The notes: a model not told the origin generated them from the letters alone. A DNA stretch of 64,000 nucleotides from Antilocapra americana (GCA_007570785.1 ML660777.1:5836587-5900586); one strand, 5' to 3'. Positions 1-12,404 are shown, numbered from the stretch's first letter. Made by a program: numbers and translations.

Positions 1-444
1 GTTAAGGGTTACAATTTGCCTATGTTATTTCCTTAGCTTTATTCCCTGCCCACCCCCCATTAATTCTGACATTTAACCAAAACTGCTTTTCAGGGGGAAA
101 CTTGTCTGCTTAGGTCAAGGCCACGAGGAGTCACAGTCAACACCTTAAAATCCAGCCTTGCATGAGCTGCAAGATGCCAATCTTTCCTTCATCTTTCCCT
201 GTTCCTCTGCACAGGATCCTCCATATCTGGATACAGTAAGATTCTCAGATCATTTCCAGGGGACTATCATTTGTAACTTTTCTTCCCTGTTCCTTCAACT
301 AAAGAAAAGTTAAAGAGAAAGGAATGCTTTTTGTTTGTGTGTTAACTTTAATGAGCAAAAGGAAGAATGAGGCCAATAGTGGATTTCCTTATGCAAAATA
401 TACCAATCAGTGAATTAGAAACTTTTGCAAGTGTGGGATGAAAA
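1..444. other. Unassigned single-copy-like sequence
   Basis: AT-rich sequence with pyrimidine tracts and no open frame worth noting. I recognise no repeat family, splice pattern or RNA fold here. Confidence 0.4.
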
Positions 445-677
445 GTGTAGTGGTTAAGGGGAGTGCTCTCAAATGAGACCAGGGTGGAATTCTAGCTTTT
501 CACTCACTAGCTTTGTGACATTGGGGCAGAGAGTTAACTTATGTAAACCTCAGTTCATATATCTCTAAAATGGGGTTAAAGAGAATAATTAAATGGTGTT
601 GTGCAGGAGTAAATCTGACAATGTATATATAAGGTACTGTACCTGGCATATTATAAGCACTCAATTAATATTTGTGC
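445..677 (+). repeat. MIR SINE
   Basis: The order of blocks follows the MIR consensus: a 'gtgtagtggttaag' head, the core around 'ctagctttgtgacattggg', 'cctcagttcatat', 'aaaatgggg', then 'cctggcat...taagcactcaattaat'. The copy is old and diverged. The antisense BovB that follows lies at its 3' end. Confidence 0.8.
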
Positions 678-1072
678 TCAGTTCAGTTCAGTCGCTCAGT
701 CGTGTCTGACTCTTTGCAACCCGATGAACCACAGTACGCCAGGCCTCCCTATCCATGATCAACTCCCAGAGTTTACCCAAACTCATGTCCATTGAGTCAG
801 TGATGCTATCCAACCATCTCATCCTCTGTCAACCCCTTCCCCTGCCATCAATCTTTCCCAGCATCAGGGTCTTTTCAAATGAGTCAGCTCTTCTCATCAG
901 GTGGCCAGAGTATTGGAGTTTCAGCTTCAACATCAGTTCTTCCAATGAACATCCAGGACTGATCTCCCTTAGGATGGACTGGTTGGATCTCCTTGCAGTC
1001 TAAGGGACTCTCAAGAGTCTTCTCCAACACCACTGTTCAAAAATATCAGTTCTTCTGCGCTCAGCTTGCTTT
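678..1072 (-). mobile_element. BovB (RTE) LINE 3' fragment, antisense
   Basis: The plus strand begins with the reversed BovB tail (repeated 'ttcag' units, then 'tcgctcagtcgtgtctgac') and continues through the reversed C-terminal part of the BovB reverse-transcriptase ORF. The copy is about 395 bp of a roughly 3.2-kb element, so it is 5' truncated. Frames are broken. Only six matching bases (tttgtg) flank it, so a target-site duplication is not secure. Confidence 0.9.
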
Positions 1073-2204
1073 GTGTTAATTGTTATTTAATTGTTCTTAC
1101 TATAGTCTTTCCTTGACTATATTCTCCATTGTGATCACAGTATCCCAAAGGTTTCAGAGTGACCTTGGAATAAAGTGGACTTAACTTGCTCATCCAGATA
1201 ATCTGTGGCTCTGGATGAATGAATGAACAAATGACTGGTTAAGTTTTCTGGTCCCCAAAGATAAGCAGAAGACAAAAGTAAATTCCAACTATTTAATAAA
1301 CACTGAGTACAATCAAGTGTATTGAACTGAAGTATCAGGTGGGGAGAGCTGTCTTTAAGAAGTAGAAGACTCTCTCTGTCTCCATTTATTCCCTTCTGCA
1401 ATATAATTTTGGCCCATATATATTCTACAGAAATTGTTCAGTTGGCCTTCAGATCACTATATCCAAACCTTACAGAACTGAAACTTGCTGAAAAGAGGCC
1501 AATCCAAAATTAAATTCATTACCTGTCATTTTGCCAAGTCATTTGCTTCTCTAGAGTTCCCTGTCTATTATACAAACAACTGTTCTAAAAAGACATTGTA
1601 TACATTCCCAACTTTGGCCACGAGCATGTTAGACAAGAGGAATCTTTACGATGTTCAGGTTCACATGGGTTTAGAGCTTGGAAGAGGATCCTTATTAGCT
1701 AGGTAGCAGGTGAAGTTACAGTGTAGACAAGCTCACTTAAGAGAAAGGTATGTATTAAGACCAGAAGAGGGCCTGAGGACAAGTCTGGAAGAACTCCATG
1801 TTTAAAGTCAGATGGCACAAGATGAGTCTGCAATGCGGAGCAGAGGAAGGAGCCAGAGAGAGAAAAGGAAAGCCAGAAAGATGCTGTGGATGCCAAGGGT
1901 AGGAAAATGAGAGGATGGAGCAGTTAGTTCCACTCAATTCCTCTGAGAAGACAAAGTAGGACCAAAAATGTCTACCAGTGTCCTGGCCAATGGATCAGCA
2001 GAGACATTAGTAAAGCCCATGTCAGCAGTTGGTGGGGACAGAAGATAAAAGTGCAGTATATCCTGATAACTCATATCATCCAATCTAAACTCTTGGTTCC
2101 AGAATTTAAGACCTTTCCTTCACTGCTCCTCAAATTGTTTTCTTTTCTATTTTCCCTAAAGTTCATATTGATTTATTTTTTAAAATAAGAAACTTACTTT
2201 ATTT
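1073..2204. other. Unassigned single-copy-like sequence
   Basis: No repeat or gene recognised. Open frames at 1135-1401 and 1485-1706 are short, lack recognisable domains and have no visible signals around them. Confidence 0.4.
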
Positions 2205-2378
2205 TAAAAAAAATTTTAATTTGAGGATAATTGTGTTACAATATTGTATTGGTTTTTGCCCTACAACAACACAGATCAGCCATAATTTTATATATATATA
2301 TATATATCCCTCCCATCCTCCCATCCTACTCCTTTAGGTCATCACAAAGCGCTAGACTGGGCTCCCTGAGAAAACTAT
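2205..2378 (-). mobile_element. Old L1 3'-UTR fragment, antisense
   Basis: Reverse-complemented, this reads like the end of an artiodactyl-age L1: a block resembling 'ggctgatctgtgttgttg', then 'ccaatacaatattgtaacac', then an A-rich tail. A short (TA)n run at 2290-2308 lies inside. No ORF2 sequence is retained. Confidence 0.65.
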
Positions 2379-2421
2379 TAACTGAAAAAGACACTTGTAA
2401 CCCAATGTGTACTTTATTTTA

Positions 2422-2554
2422 TAAAAAAAATTATTATTATTTTTTGACTGAGCTGTGAGGTAAGCAGGATCTTATTTCCCCGACCAGGGATCAAACCTGT
2501 GCCCCCTGCAGTGGAAGCACAGAATCTTAACCACCGGACCACCAGGGACGTTCC
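2422..2554 (-). mobile_element. CHR-family tRNA-derived SINE, antisense
   Basis: The reverse strand begins 'ggaacgtccctggtggtc', has 'ggttaagattctgtgcttcc' and the B-box-like 'ggtttgatccctgg', and ends in an A/T-rich tail. This is the short CHR-type ruminant/cetacean tRNA-Glu-like SINE, not a tRNA gene. Confidence 0.8.
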
Positions 2555-3094
2555 AAGTTATTTTCAATTTAACCTTTCATTTATAATTTCCAAAGTGTTT
2601 CCTTGCCTCAGCTATGCCATTCCCTCTACAGGTTTCCTTTTTCATTCCGTCTACATGTCCATCTTTGATTCTCTCTGCTAATTAAGAAATACCTTTGAAA
2701 TACCTTTATTAGCTAAGAGAGGTTGCAGGGTAAGAAGCATTTGAGAGAAGCAAAATCTTTAAACAAAAGTTTAATGAGTTTTGCAAAAGGGTGTGTGTGA
2801 AAATGGAAGATATTACTCTCTTTGATGTTAACAATGTCAAAGAAGAAAACTTTGATGAGGTGACAATTCAGCATTGCTGAGTCAGCACAAACATTAAGGC
2901 TATTGATGACTTGAGTCATTATTTGCCGGAGGTTGTTCATGATTTATGGAGAGGCTGAATGAACACAAACTCATTTGAATTTATTCAGTGTGTTCAATAT
3001 GTTCCCATTTTATGACAGATTAAACAAAGTGGAAGACTTTAGTCCCTATTTTCCTGGTGAGGGCTTCTCTAGTAATTAAATAGAAACGATTCAG
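2555..3094. other. Unassigned single-copy-like sequence
   Basis: No repeat or gene recognised. The 75-codon minus-strand frame at 2713-2940 has no recognisable domain. Confidence 0.4.
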
Positions 3095-3295
3095 TCTAGT
3101 GGGAAACATTTGCCCTTTGACTTTGGAGAAACCTAGATTCAAATAATGTTGATGTCAGGGATTAAGCTAGAGGACCTTGGACATCTACCTGGCTTTTCTG
3201 ATTTTTTAAATGGGAACAGTACAACACTGTCATGAAGATTAAATCATACAGAGCCATAGCTGGCCATAAACAGGCATTCAACAGTTACTAGTGTT
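3095..3295 (+). repeat. MIR SINE (diverged)
   Basis: MIR-like order of motifs: 'cctagattcaaat', 'gaccttggacatctacctggc', 'tttttaaatgggaac', 'catgaagattaaatcata', then 'ggccataaacaggcattcaa'. It is strongly diverged but the arrangement is typical. Confidence 0.6.
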
Positions 3296-3805
3296 CTTTC
3301 CCTTCCCTCCTTAATTTTCAAAATCCCAATAGAAAAAGCACCACCAGTAGCACATGGATATGCTTAATCTTGAGGGCTGGAATGAAGTGATAAACGGTAA
3401 GGGGAATTCAGCCTCTCACCGAAATGCATGCTTTCGGAACTAAGTCTCCGTCTTTCAGAGACATCATTGGGCACAAGTAAGAATTAGAAGTCATGAAGAG
3501 GTTATCCTGGCCTATTGGACTGTTTGAGCTTGTGGAGTCAAGGTAGAGGGTGCAGATGTGAGGAGAGGGCCCAAGACGTATTTCTGTGCCCTCATGGCCC
3601 TTGGCACAGTATCAGAACCTACCAGATACACTAAGAAACAGAGGGTGGTGTGTTGGCCGGTTAAACCAGCAGATTAAAAAAAAAAATCTTGGCTGAAAAA
3701 AGATTTCAATTTAGTTTTGACACAAACTCTGTATGACTTAGGGGCAAATTACATAAAACATTGCAAACTTTTCTTTGCCGAGCCATTCAGAGCCAACATG
3801 TTGTG

Positions 3806-3905
3806 AGCACCAAAACAAAACAAAAAACCCAACCCGAAAGAAACCAAACCAAAGCAAACCAAACTAAACCAAATACAAACAAACGAAACCCAAAAAAGCA
3901 AACAT
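3806..3905. repeat. A-rich (aacca)n-like degenerate simple repeat
   Basis: About 100 bases contain almost only A and C on this strand, with irregular repeats of 'aaacc' and 'aaacaaa'. No flanking SINE body is recognisable, so it may be an expanded old poly(A) tail or a free microsatellite. Confidence 0.7.
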
Positions 3906-4159
3906 AAAGCTCTCTGTCAAAATATAAATGCTTAACTATAACATTTCAACACATACACACATGCATGGATTCAGTACGCATTTCCACCTAAAACTCCAAA
4001 GATTCACAAGTATTGCATCTGTACTAATTTCAGAAGTTAATTTGCTTTTTAAGATAGGTTTCCTTAAATTTTTGTGAAGGTCAGTGAATGAATCTTTTTA
4101 AAAAAATATTTTTACTTTAAAAATTGGAAATATTCAAAAAAAAATTGGAAATATTCAAA

Positions 4160-5250
4160 TTAAAAGCTTCTGCACAACAAAGGAAACTATAAGCAAGGTG
4201 AAAAGACAGCCTTCAGAATGGGAGAAAATATAGCCAATGAAGCAACGGACAAACAATTAATCTCAAAAATATACAAGCAACTCTTGCAGCTCCATTCTAG
4301 AAAAATAAACAACCCAATCAAAAACTGGGCCAAAGAACTTAACAGACATTTCTCCAAAGAAGACATAAAAATGGCTAACAAACACATGAAAAGATGCTCA
4401 ACATCACTCATTATCAGAGAAATGCAAATCAAAACCACAATGAGGTACCACTTTACACCAGTCAGAATGGCTGCAATCCAAAAATCTACAAGCAATAAAT
4501 GCTGGAGAGGATGTGGAGAAAAGGGAACTCTCTTACACTGCTGGTGGGAATGCAAACTAGTACAGCCACTATGGAAAACAGTGTGGAGATTCCTTATAAA
4601 ACTGCAAATAGACCTGCCATATGACCCAGCAATCCCACTGCTGGGCATACACACCGAGGAAACCAGAATTGAAAGAGACACGTGTACCCCAATGTTCATC
4701 GCCGCATTGTTTACAATAGCCAGGACATGGAAGCAACCTAGATGCCCATCAACTGACGAATGGATAAGAAAGCTGTGGTACATATACACAATGGAATATT
4801 ATTCAGCATTAAAAAAAATTCATTTGAATCAGTTCTACTCAGGTGGACGGAACTGGAGCCTATTATCCAGAGTGAAGTAAGCCAGAAGGAAAAACAACAA
4901 TACAGTATACTAATGCATATATATGGAATTTAGAAAGATGGCAACGAGAACCCTGCATGCGAGACAGCAAAAGGAATGCAGATGTATAGAACAGAGTCGT
5001 GGACTCTGTGGAAGATGGCAAGGGTGGGATGATATGGGAGAATGGCATTGAAACATGTTAATTATCATATGTGAAATCAATAGCCAGCCCAGGGTTGATG
5101 CTCGGGGCTGGTGCACCGAGATGTCCCAGGGGGAGGGAGTTAGGAGGGAGGAGGGAGGGGGGTTCTGGAGGGGGAGCATATATAAACCCATGGCGGTTTC
5201 ATGTCATTGTATGGCAAAACCAACACAATAAAGTAAAGAAAATTTAAAAA
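4160..5250 (+). mobile_element. 5'-truncated ruminant L1 with 3'UTR and A-rich tail
   Basis: The 1.1-kb insertion contains the last third of L1 ORF2, the ruminant L1 3'UTR ending in a G-rich tract and 'gtatggcaaaaccaacacaataaag', and an A-rich tail. A 20-base target-site copy (aaaaattggaaatattcaaa) follows at 5251-5270. The same sequence lies directly before the element at 4140-4159, and once more at 4119-4138. Poly(A)-adjacent A-rich target sequence is what L1 endonuclease/target-primed insertion would give. The 5' truncation falls in the RNase H/cysteine-rich part of ORF2. Confidence 0.95.
4162..4933 (+). pseudogene. L1 ORF2 C-terminal remnant
   Basis: The frame open from 4218 encodes the C-terminal part of L1 ORF2p downstream of the reverse-transcriptase domain. 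A cysteine-rich segment is visible in '[14 protein letters not shown]', and the typical '[18 protein letters not shown]' follows. A length change in the A-run near 4808-4821 shifts the frame, so translation runs to a stop at 4878-4880. The natural ORF2 stop is the TAG at 4931-4933 in another frame. With no N-terminal endonuclease or RT domain the fragment is inactive. A 200-codon minus-strand frame opposite it is only the antisense shadow. Confidence 0.9.
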
Positions 5251-5270
5251 AAAAATTGGAAATATTCAAA

Positions 5271-6370
5271 CTCTAATAGTAAACAGCCCATTTCAAAGTT
5301 CATTTTATTTTAGTGATTCAGGTGTTACTGACTCCAGGAAAGAATGGATGGGACCCCAGGAGCTTGGTGCACTCCCTAAAAGCCATCAGGCATGGATCAA
5401 GGCAGTGGGTTACCAGGTGTCTTTGATACTGACACAATGACTTCAGCAAAAATGACCTGGGGGCTTTGAAAGGATTCTTTCCAAAATAGCCATTCACCAG
5501 AAAGTTATAGGACATCTTATATATTTAGTTTCTATGACTCCAGATGTATGCTTTAGGAACAAATGAGACCAAAGGTTGAAGATGTTTCCAAAGCCAGTTA
5601 TATGATGGAGGATTTCCAATCCCCTCCCACCATCACTGTTCTAAATGAGGAAAGGGAAGTGGACATTGCTTTAATTTTCCCATCCACTACTGACATTTTT
5701 ACAAGAGGCTGCTGTCAGAGGAAAATAACTGTCCCAGCTGATTAAAAAAAAAAAGACAACCAGCAACATAATTTTCTTTGTTTCTTATGATATTTTAATA
5801 TATAGAGAGAATTAAGTAAAGAAAGAAATAATCTGCTCTGGACAGTGGATGAACTGGGAATTCTGAATAGAGCAGACTTGGGATTAGGGAAATATCATAT
5901 TGATAATACATTTTTTATTTCAGCAGGCCCCTCCCCCTTTTTTTTTTGTCTCTCTCTCTCTCTCAGCTGTAAGCTCCATTTTTGTCCACTTGGCATCCAT
6001 GGAAGATTTTGCCTGGATTTAAAGTTTCCACAATTAAAAAAAAAATTGAATAACATTGGGCAAGAAAAATGTCTAAACCTATCAAAATTAAACTTACTGA
6101 TGGCAAATGAAAATACAAAGTTCAAGTTTACAAAGTCGGTGGCACATATATTCAATAAAAATAGCCCCAGACATCAGCATATGATGGGACCCATGTAAAG
6201 GTGCAGGCCTACTGGAGAGGGAGAGAATGTTCTGGCTAGGGATAACCATGGAAGTATCAGTCATACTCATTTTCTATTCAAAAAATTCTAATTTCTGTAG
6301 GTTTTTATCATAAGGCCTATATCCCTACTACTGGTTTTCATGGCTTTCCTCTGCATATTACATAGGCATG
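5271..6370. other. Unassigned sequence with a T/TC tract
   Basis: No gene or repeat family recognised. It holds a T run at 5938-5947 followed by (TC)n at 5949-5964. Two overlapping open frames, plus 5845-6198 and minus 5895-6155, span this low-complexity tract and look like chance frames. Confidence 0.4.
5938..5964. repeat. T-run plus (TC)n microsatellite
   Basis: A run of ten T is followed after one G by eight TC units. It is a pyrimidine tract on the plus strand. Confidence 0.9.
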
Positions 6371-6380
6371 AACAACACTG

Positions 6381-6603
6381 GGGTTTCCCAGGTGGTGCTA
6401 GTGGTAAAGAACCCACTTGCCAATGCAGGTAGATGTAAGAGACTAAGGTTTGATCCCTGGGTCAGGAAGATCCCCTGGAGGACAGCATGGCAACCCACTC
6501 CAGTATTCTTGCCTGGAGAATCCCACAGACTGAGGAGCCTGGTGGGCTACAGTCCATGGGGTCGCAAAGAGTCAGACACGACTGAAGCAACTTAGCACAT
6601 ACA
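6381..6603 (+). mobile_element. Bov-tA SINE
   Basis: The tRNA-like head (ggtttcccaggtggtgctag, B-box-like 'ggtttgatccctgg') is fused to the BovB-derived tail 'ccactccagtattcttgcc ... gagtcagacacgactgaag'. Ten-base target-site duplications (aacaacactg) flank it at 6371-6380 and 6604-6613. The head carries a small internal insertion near 6430-6445 compared with the usual form. Confidence 0.97.
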
Positions 6604-6613
6604 AACAACACTG

Positions 6614-7153
6614 CCTATAACTGGGAAGTTCAACTCTATTTATTTTTGAAGTACTATTCCTATGTCCTAAATTCATAATTGCTTTTTAATTGCTATTTTC
6701 TTTAGCTTTCTCAGATGTTTATTTGACTTATAAAACTACATATTTTTCTTAAGCACCTAAGCCACCATTTACAAAAAAAGACACTTGAAGCTGGTCAGTA
6801 CCGAAAAAATGCAACATCATCAGTTTAGTGATCTCAGCAGAATAAGAAAACATGTTCTCCCTAACCTTTCGACAGAGTTACGACTCATAGCCAAATAAGA
6901 ATATCTCAAAATCTAGGAAGAATGGAACAAGAGGGCTAACAGAATCACAGAATCTTTATGAAGGATCAGCATATATCATTCCAACTAGAAAAATAATTAG
7001 GCAAGTCGATGTAGAGCAGTGTGTCCTATTAGCATTCTTTGAAATTCCCAATAGTGAACTTTCTCCCCAGAAAAAAGCCACACACACACACACACAATTT
7101 TCACAAACTATTTACGACTTCCAATCCGCCTATGGACATTATTGGTAACCACA
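6614..7153. other. Unassigned sequence with a (CA)n
   Basis: AT-rich, no gene or family recognised. A (CA)9 microsatellite lies at 7079-7096. Confidence 0.4.
7079..7096. repeat. (CA)9 microsatellite
   Basis: Nine uninterrupted CA units. Confidence 0.95.
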
Positions 7154-7512
7154 TGCTATGGACTGAATTGCGTTCTCCCAAAATTTCTATGTTGAAACCC
7201 CAACCCCCAGTGTGACTACTTGTAGACAGGGTCTCTAAAGAAGTAACTGAGGTTAGATCATAAGGGCGGAGCCCTAAACCAATAGGACAAGTGTCTTTGT
7301 AAGTAGAAGAGACACCAGGGCTGTGATCACACAGAAAAAAAGCTATGTGAGGTCACAGTGAGAAGGCAGCCATGAAGAGGCCTCGGGAGAAACCAACCCT
7401 GTCAACACCTTGAGTGGACTTCCAGCCTCTAGCACTGTGAGTAATAAGTTTCTGGTGTTTAAGCTATCGAGTCCACGGAATTTTGTTATGGCAGCTCTAG
7501 CATGCCATACAT
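7154..7512 (+). mobile_element. MaLR-type (MLT1-like) LTR
   Basis: The ancient mammalian LTR pattern is clear: 'tgctatggactgaattg', 'atgttgaaaccccaaccccc', 'cataagggcggagccctaa', 'gtgaggtcacagtgagaagg', 'cttccagcctctagcactgtgag', then 'ttttgttatggcagctctagc'. The 'gtgagtaataag' block lies where the LTR polyadenylation signal normally is. It is a solo, decayed LTR with no internal retroviral sequence beside it. Confidence 0.8.
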
Positions 7513-10500
7513 GACCAGATATGGAGGAAATACACCCCATGACCAGATATGAAGGAAAATGTGGTTTGATCAGCGTTCTAACTACAGGCCACGGCTGTTC
7601 AATGCTGGAACTATTCTGTATCAGGCAGCAATTTAAGGAGGTATTCTGCGTCACACTGGCTGATGCTCCTACCTGACAGTTTACCCAAGATCACATAATC
7701 AGAGACTTCTAGAATGGGATGGACCTACTTTTAAGTGTACTACAAGCTATCACAACTACAGTAACATCTTCCTGAGAAAACAAAACAGAAACTACTTCAT
7801 CAGGGTAAAAATTGTACGTATGCAAGTTAGCAACTTAAATTGGACAAAATAAAAAAAGCACAGCAGAATCAACCCATAACTAGTCCATGAGCTCCTGAGT
7901 CAATACCTCAGAAAGAGAATAATTCTCAAGAATTTTCAGCTTCAGTTTGTGTTTCCAGATGAAACAAGATGTCCAGGTCTTTGCCTCATGACAGGGTCTA
8001 ACTGGTTATGTGTTCTGGGGAAGATTCTCATTCAGATGAGTGAAGTTGCTTTAAATTTGGATTTTCCTATGTAAGACATCTTTGGAAAGTCCACCTGGGC
8101 CAAAATTCCCACCCAAGGATGGGCCACTTTAAATGTCCATCCTCTGCTTCATGCAAACTACAGAAGCTGCAGCAAAGCAGAGAATAAGGCATGTTAAATA
8201 CTTTCTTCTCCAAGTAATACTGCAGAATGGCTTTTTTCCACTTCCTCGTTTTCTCCTGCTGCTTATTATTATTTTTGTTTATTGCCACTTACACCAACGG
8301 ACTCATGTGAGGCAGGAACCCACTATTTTCAAAGGGCATTTTCTCCCTGCACGGAAGGGAAGAAGCCTTTGAAGAGGAAACAGGGTCAGTGGGAGCTGAG
8401 TTCAAAGCACCCCCAATGGCTAAGAAGCAAGAGAAGACTTCAAACAGGGAGAAGGCCAGTCTTTGATGAAGCTGAAAATTCAAAAGAAATTCTTCTGCTG
8501 ACCTAATGGGGAGAGTCTTCCACCTTGAGCTGCAGGCAGAGGAGATGGCATCATTATTAACCCATGAGATTCAGTGTAAACAAACCACAACCAGGAACTT
8601 CAGCCTAAGGGCTTCAGTATTGCTTTGGTGGAAGTTTTTGTTTAGTCTAAAGAATATAAAAATGATTTGAAATGCTTTCTTGAATGATACTTTTTGAAAG
8701 TCTTTGAAAATGATTTGCTTTCCCTGTTGGAAATGTTCAGATTTTCCATACAAATATTGAGGGTGTCAGAGAATGAGTACATTGTAAATGATCTATTTAT
8801 GGTGTACATACATTTACACCATAAATGTGTCATTGATTATCAGCTTATGGATAAATATTTCGCTTGGGAATCATCTGTTCATATACATAGTGTGAAATAC
8901 TTGAAGAGTTCCTGATGGCAGATGTATAGAACTCCTAACCTCCCTCACGGCTATGCTAAAGATCTGCTAATTGGAGAATTTGTCCCAACACCCCAACCTG
9001 ATATTTGGAAAGCATATTCTCATAGGATAACATGGCATAAATAAATGTAGGTTATTGTAGTTTGGTTAGTGTGCTACTTGGCCTACTCTGAGTAAAATGG
9101 TCCTTACCTGGAGGTAAGCCCAGGAATATAACTCCCTTGTTTCTGTAAGGAAATCCTACTGAATTCTTAGTCCCAGCCAAAAGAAACCAATTTTTGGAAC
9201 ACGACCTTTTCAGAATACTTAAGGAATGTCTATGGTACTTATCAGAAGTGGCAGACATATTCAAAGATGTATTTTCATGTCTACACCCTTGTTGGAAGGT
9301 AGGCACTGGTTTGCCTTAACCTACAGTATCTGGTACAGGTGATGAGATACCACTTCTATGATTAGTTTCGATAAGACTGTGAGTTCTGTTTTGCTAGCAG
9401 GCTACTTCTCTTGCTGGCTTTGATGAGCCACAGAGCTATGCTGAGGAGGCCCACATGACAAGACCTAAGGGAGCATCCTCTGGCCAAAAGCCAGGTAGAA
9501 ACTGAGGCTCTGAGACTAGCAGCCCTTAAATAACTGAATCCTGCCAAGAGCCATGCTCTTTGTAAGAGCTCACTCTCCACTGAGTCCTTCCAGTAAGACC
9601 CTAGCCCTGGCTGATGATCTGCATCTTGTGAGAAGCCTTTTAGCAAAGGACCCAGCTAAATCATGTTTGGAATACTGACCTTCAAAAACTGTGAGATGAT
9701 AACTGAGTGCCCTTTCAGGTTGCTAAGTTTGTAGTAATTTTCTATTGAGTAGTAGAAAACAAAAAAAAGAAAAACTCAGAAACCAAGTATAGATTCATCT
9801 AACTATTCTGACCTTACCCATCCAAGTTCAGACCAGCCCACCACCATTTCAACTGGGCCTTCAACGTTGTTTCCAAATAATTTTATTTACCTTCTTAACT
9901 TCTTAGCATAGTAAGGATTTTATTACAAAATTTCTCTATGTTTGTTGAAACTCCAAATTTCTGTTTATTCAATTATCCAATATTTCTTGGGTTCCTATCC
10001 TGTAAGCTGTCCCTATAAGATGCAGTAAGAGAAAGATGAAGTGGATGGTCTGGAAGAAGAGATGGTATTCTCATAAATATATGATTTCCAAAACAGAAAT
10101 AAGTGATATAGAAAAGGAATAAGGTGGCATGAAGGTTCCGAAGAAGTGAAAGTTCTGTCAGGGGGGAGGGAGTGGGGAAACAGAGTTTGATTAAGCTTGG
10201 GAGATGGAGAGCAGAAATGGAAAGAAGATACATAGGCATGACTCAGATATACTGGCTGTTTGATTCTAGATAAGAGTGCAAATACCACAGTAAACTAAGT
10301 CACACGAAGGTTTTGGTTTCCCAGTGCAAACTAAAGCTATGTTTATACTGTACTGTAGTCTATTAAGGGTGCCAATAGCATTATGTCTAAAAATGTACAC
10401 ATCTTAATTAAAAAATACTTCATGGCTAAAAATGCTATCACCTCAGCCTTCAGTGAGTCATAAAAGTAACATTAAAGATCACTGATGGCAGATTACCAGA

Positions 10501-11204
10501 ATAAAAATACAATAATAATGAAAAAGTCTGAAATACTGTGCAAATTACAAATATAATAATAAATAAAAAGCCTGAAATATGACACAGAGACATGAAGTGA
10601 GCAAGTGTTGTTAGGAAAATGGAGCCAACAGGCTTGTTCAATTTGCCACAAACCTTCAATTTGTGAAAAAAGCATAGTATCTGCCCAGGGAAATAAAGCA
10701 ATATGCAATAAAACAAGGTCCGTTTGTAATGAGGCTTACTTCAGAAACAATAGTTTGCTTGACTTAAAGGAAACAAAAAGAAGGGCAAGATGTCTTTCTT
10801 ATCCAGAGTGTCTATGTGCTGCTGAAAGGAAGAACAGTGGAAAGAATTGCAAAAGGCCAGGGGCCAGATTGGGATGAAACAATGGCTAGAAAAGTCCCAT
10901 CTTTATAAACTGCAGGGCCATCTGAGGTCAGAGCAGTCATCTGGATGCACAGAACCAGTAAAAAGTGGATTATAAAGAAGCCAAAGAATGCATTAGTTTA
11001 TTCAACAAATAATGCACCTAGAATGTGCACCCTAGTTCTACTCTCATGAAACTTGCAGACCAGCTGCCTCAGCAGACCTAGCCGGGGTGATATCCTGAAC
11101 CTACCTCAGGCCACAATCCACTCTAGTTTGCAAACCAATAGCAGAAGACAGGTCAGCTCTCAAGAAACTCTGGAGACTTCCATGGAACACTTAAGACAGT
11201 ATAT
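7513..11204. other. 3.7-kb stretch without clear repeats or genes
   Basis: The longest stretch here in which I recognise no interspersed repeat with confidence. Open frames at 8133-8372, 8282-8506, 9052-9306 (-), 9362-9646 (-) and 10605-10877 are 74-94 codons, overlap one another on opposite strands, and show no domain. Around 10985-11060 the sequence 'ttcaacaaataatgcacc ... gtgcaccctag' faintly resembles an old L2-type end. I cannot tell intergenic from intronic. Confidence 0.35.
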
Positions 11205-11628
11205 GTATTAGATTCCTAGGGTCTCTATAAAGAGTACCATAAACTGGATAATTTAAAACAACCGAAGTTTATTTCCTCATAGTCCTAGAGGCAAGAAATC
11301 TGAAATGAAAGTGTTGGCAGGGATGCAGTGCTTCTAGAGGCTCTGGGGGGATCTTCCCTTGCTTCTTCCACATCTTGAAGTTGTTGGTGTTTCTTGGCTT
11401 GTGGCCACATCACTCCAGTCTCCACCTCCATGGGCCTGCTGCCACCTCCTCTTCTGTGTTCTGTCTAATCTCCCGCTGCCTTTCTCACACAAGGACACTC
11501 ATGATCCAGGATAAGCTTCTCCCTTTGGATCCTTAACTAATCACATCATTTTGCCATAAAAATTAACAATCATTCTTTTGCCATAATAGGTGGTATCCAC
11601 AGGTTCTGGAGATTAAGATGTAGACATG
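11205..11628 (-). mobile_element. MaLR-type LTR-like element, antisense
   Basis: The plus strand carries the reversed pattern: 'gagtaccataaactggataa', 'tttatttcctcatagtcctag', 'aagtgttggcagggatgcag', 'cttgtggccacatcactcc', 'acaaggacactcatgatcc', and ends 'aggttctggagattaagatg'. It is related to, but not the same subtype as, the copy at 7154-7512. An (ATT)n tract directly follows. Confidence 0.65.
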
Positions 11629-11646
11629 TTATTATTATTATTATTT
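11629..11646. repeat. (ATT)n microsatellite
   Basis: About six ATT units at the edge of the preceding LTR-like element. Confidence 0.9.
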
Positions 11647-12393
11647 GGTCAAAAATGTTTGCATTCAACCTAAACTACTCATGGAACTCTTCTGAGATGT
11701 ATAACTTCCCTAATGTTTGCTGTTCTAGTTAGCCCACACTCAAACCAGAGTAATTAGCAGGAAAGCACTGAAAACAGAAAAACCATGTGATTCTTTCTGG
11801 GACAGAGAGGAAGGGAGGAAGAATATAAAGAGCTGCTTCCTACTGGAGAGCCAGCCTGGATGGGAAAGAAGACACAGAGAATCACGTTCATGGAGAAGAG
11901 CAACTGAACCCCTGGGCCTGAGCTCAGGGCACAAAGAGAGCTGGGCCCAAAAGGGGCCTGGCCAGGGGCTCAACCAGAGGGATGCTGATGTGACATGCCT
12001 TGTTCTGGATGTCACACGGCTTTCTGAGAGGTCCCACGGTGCCTGCCATGCTCATAGTTTCCTTTACCTAAGGGATTTATTATGCATAGCTTGCCATGCT
12101 ATATATCCCGTGACTCTCCTTTCCTGGTCAAAGCCAGCTAGATGAAGAACCAGAGGCTGATCCCAAACCAGCCTTCTGCAGGTAGTCCATTGACCCTTAT
12201 GGTGATTTGCTTGTTGTGATGTATGCCCAATGGAGGCACATCAAATGGGATCATGACTGCTGACCCATCTGTCTTTTAACTGGGAGACACTGAGAGCATC
12301 AAAAAACAGTAGGGTGGGCTGAAGCCAGAGACACAGGAGGAAGGCAAAAAGCAGAAGCCATAAGAGAGTAGAAGCTCTGTGTAAACAGAAGCT
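11647..12393. other. Unassigned single-copy-like sequence
   Basis: Nothing recognised. The minus-strand frame at 11740-12015 (91 codons) has no identifiable domain. Confidence 0.4.
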
Positions 12394-12404
12394 ATGGCAT
12401 GGGA

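Noticed and set aside
4187..4789. 200-codon minus-strand frame
   Set aside because: It lies exactly opposite the L1 ORF2 C-terminal remnant and is its antisense shadow.
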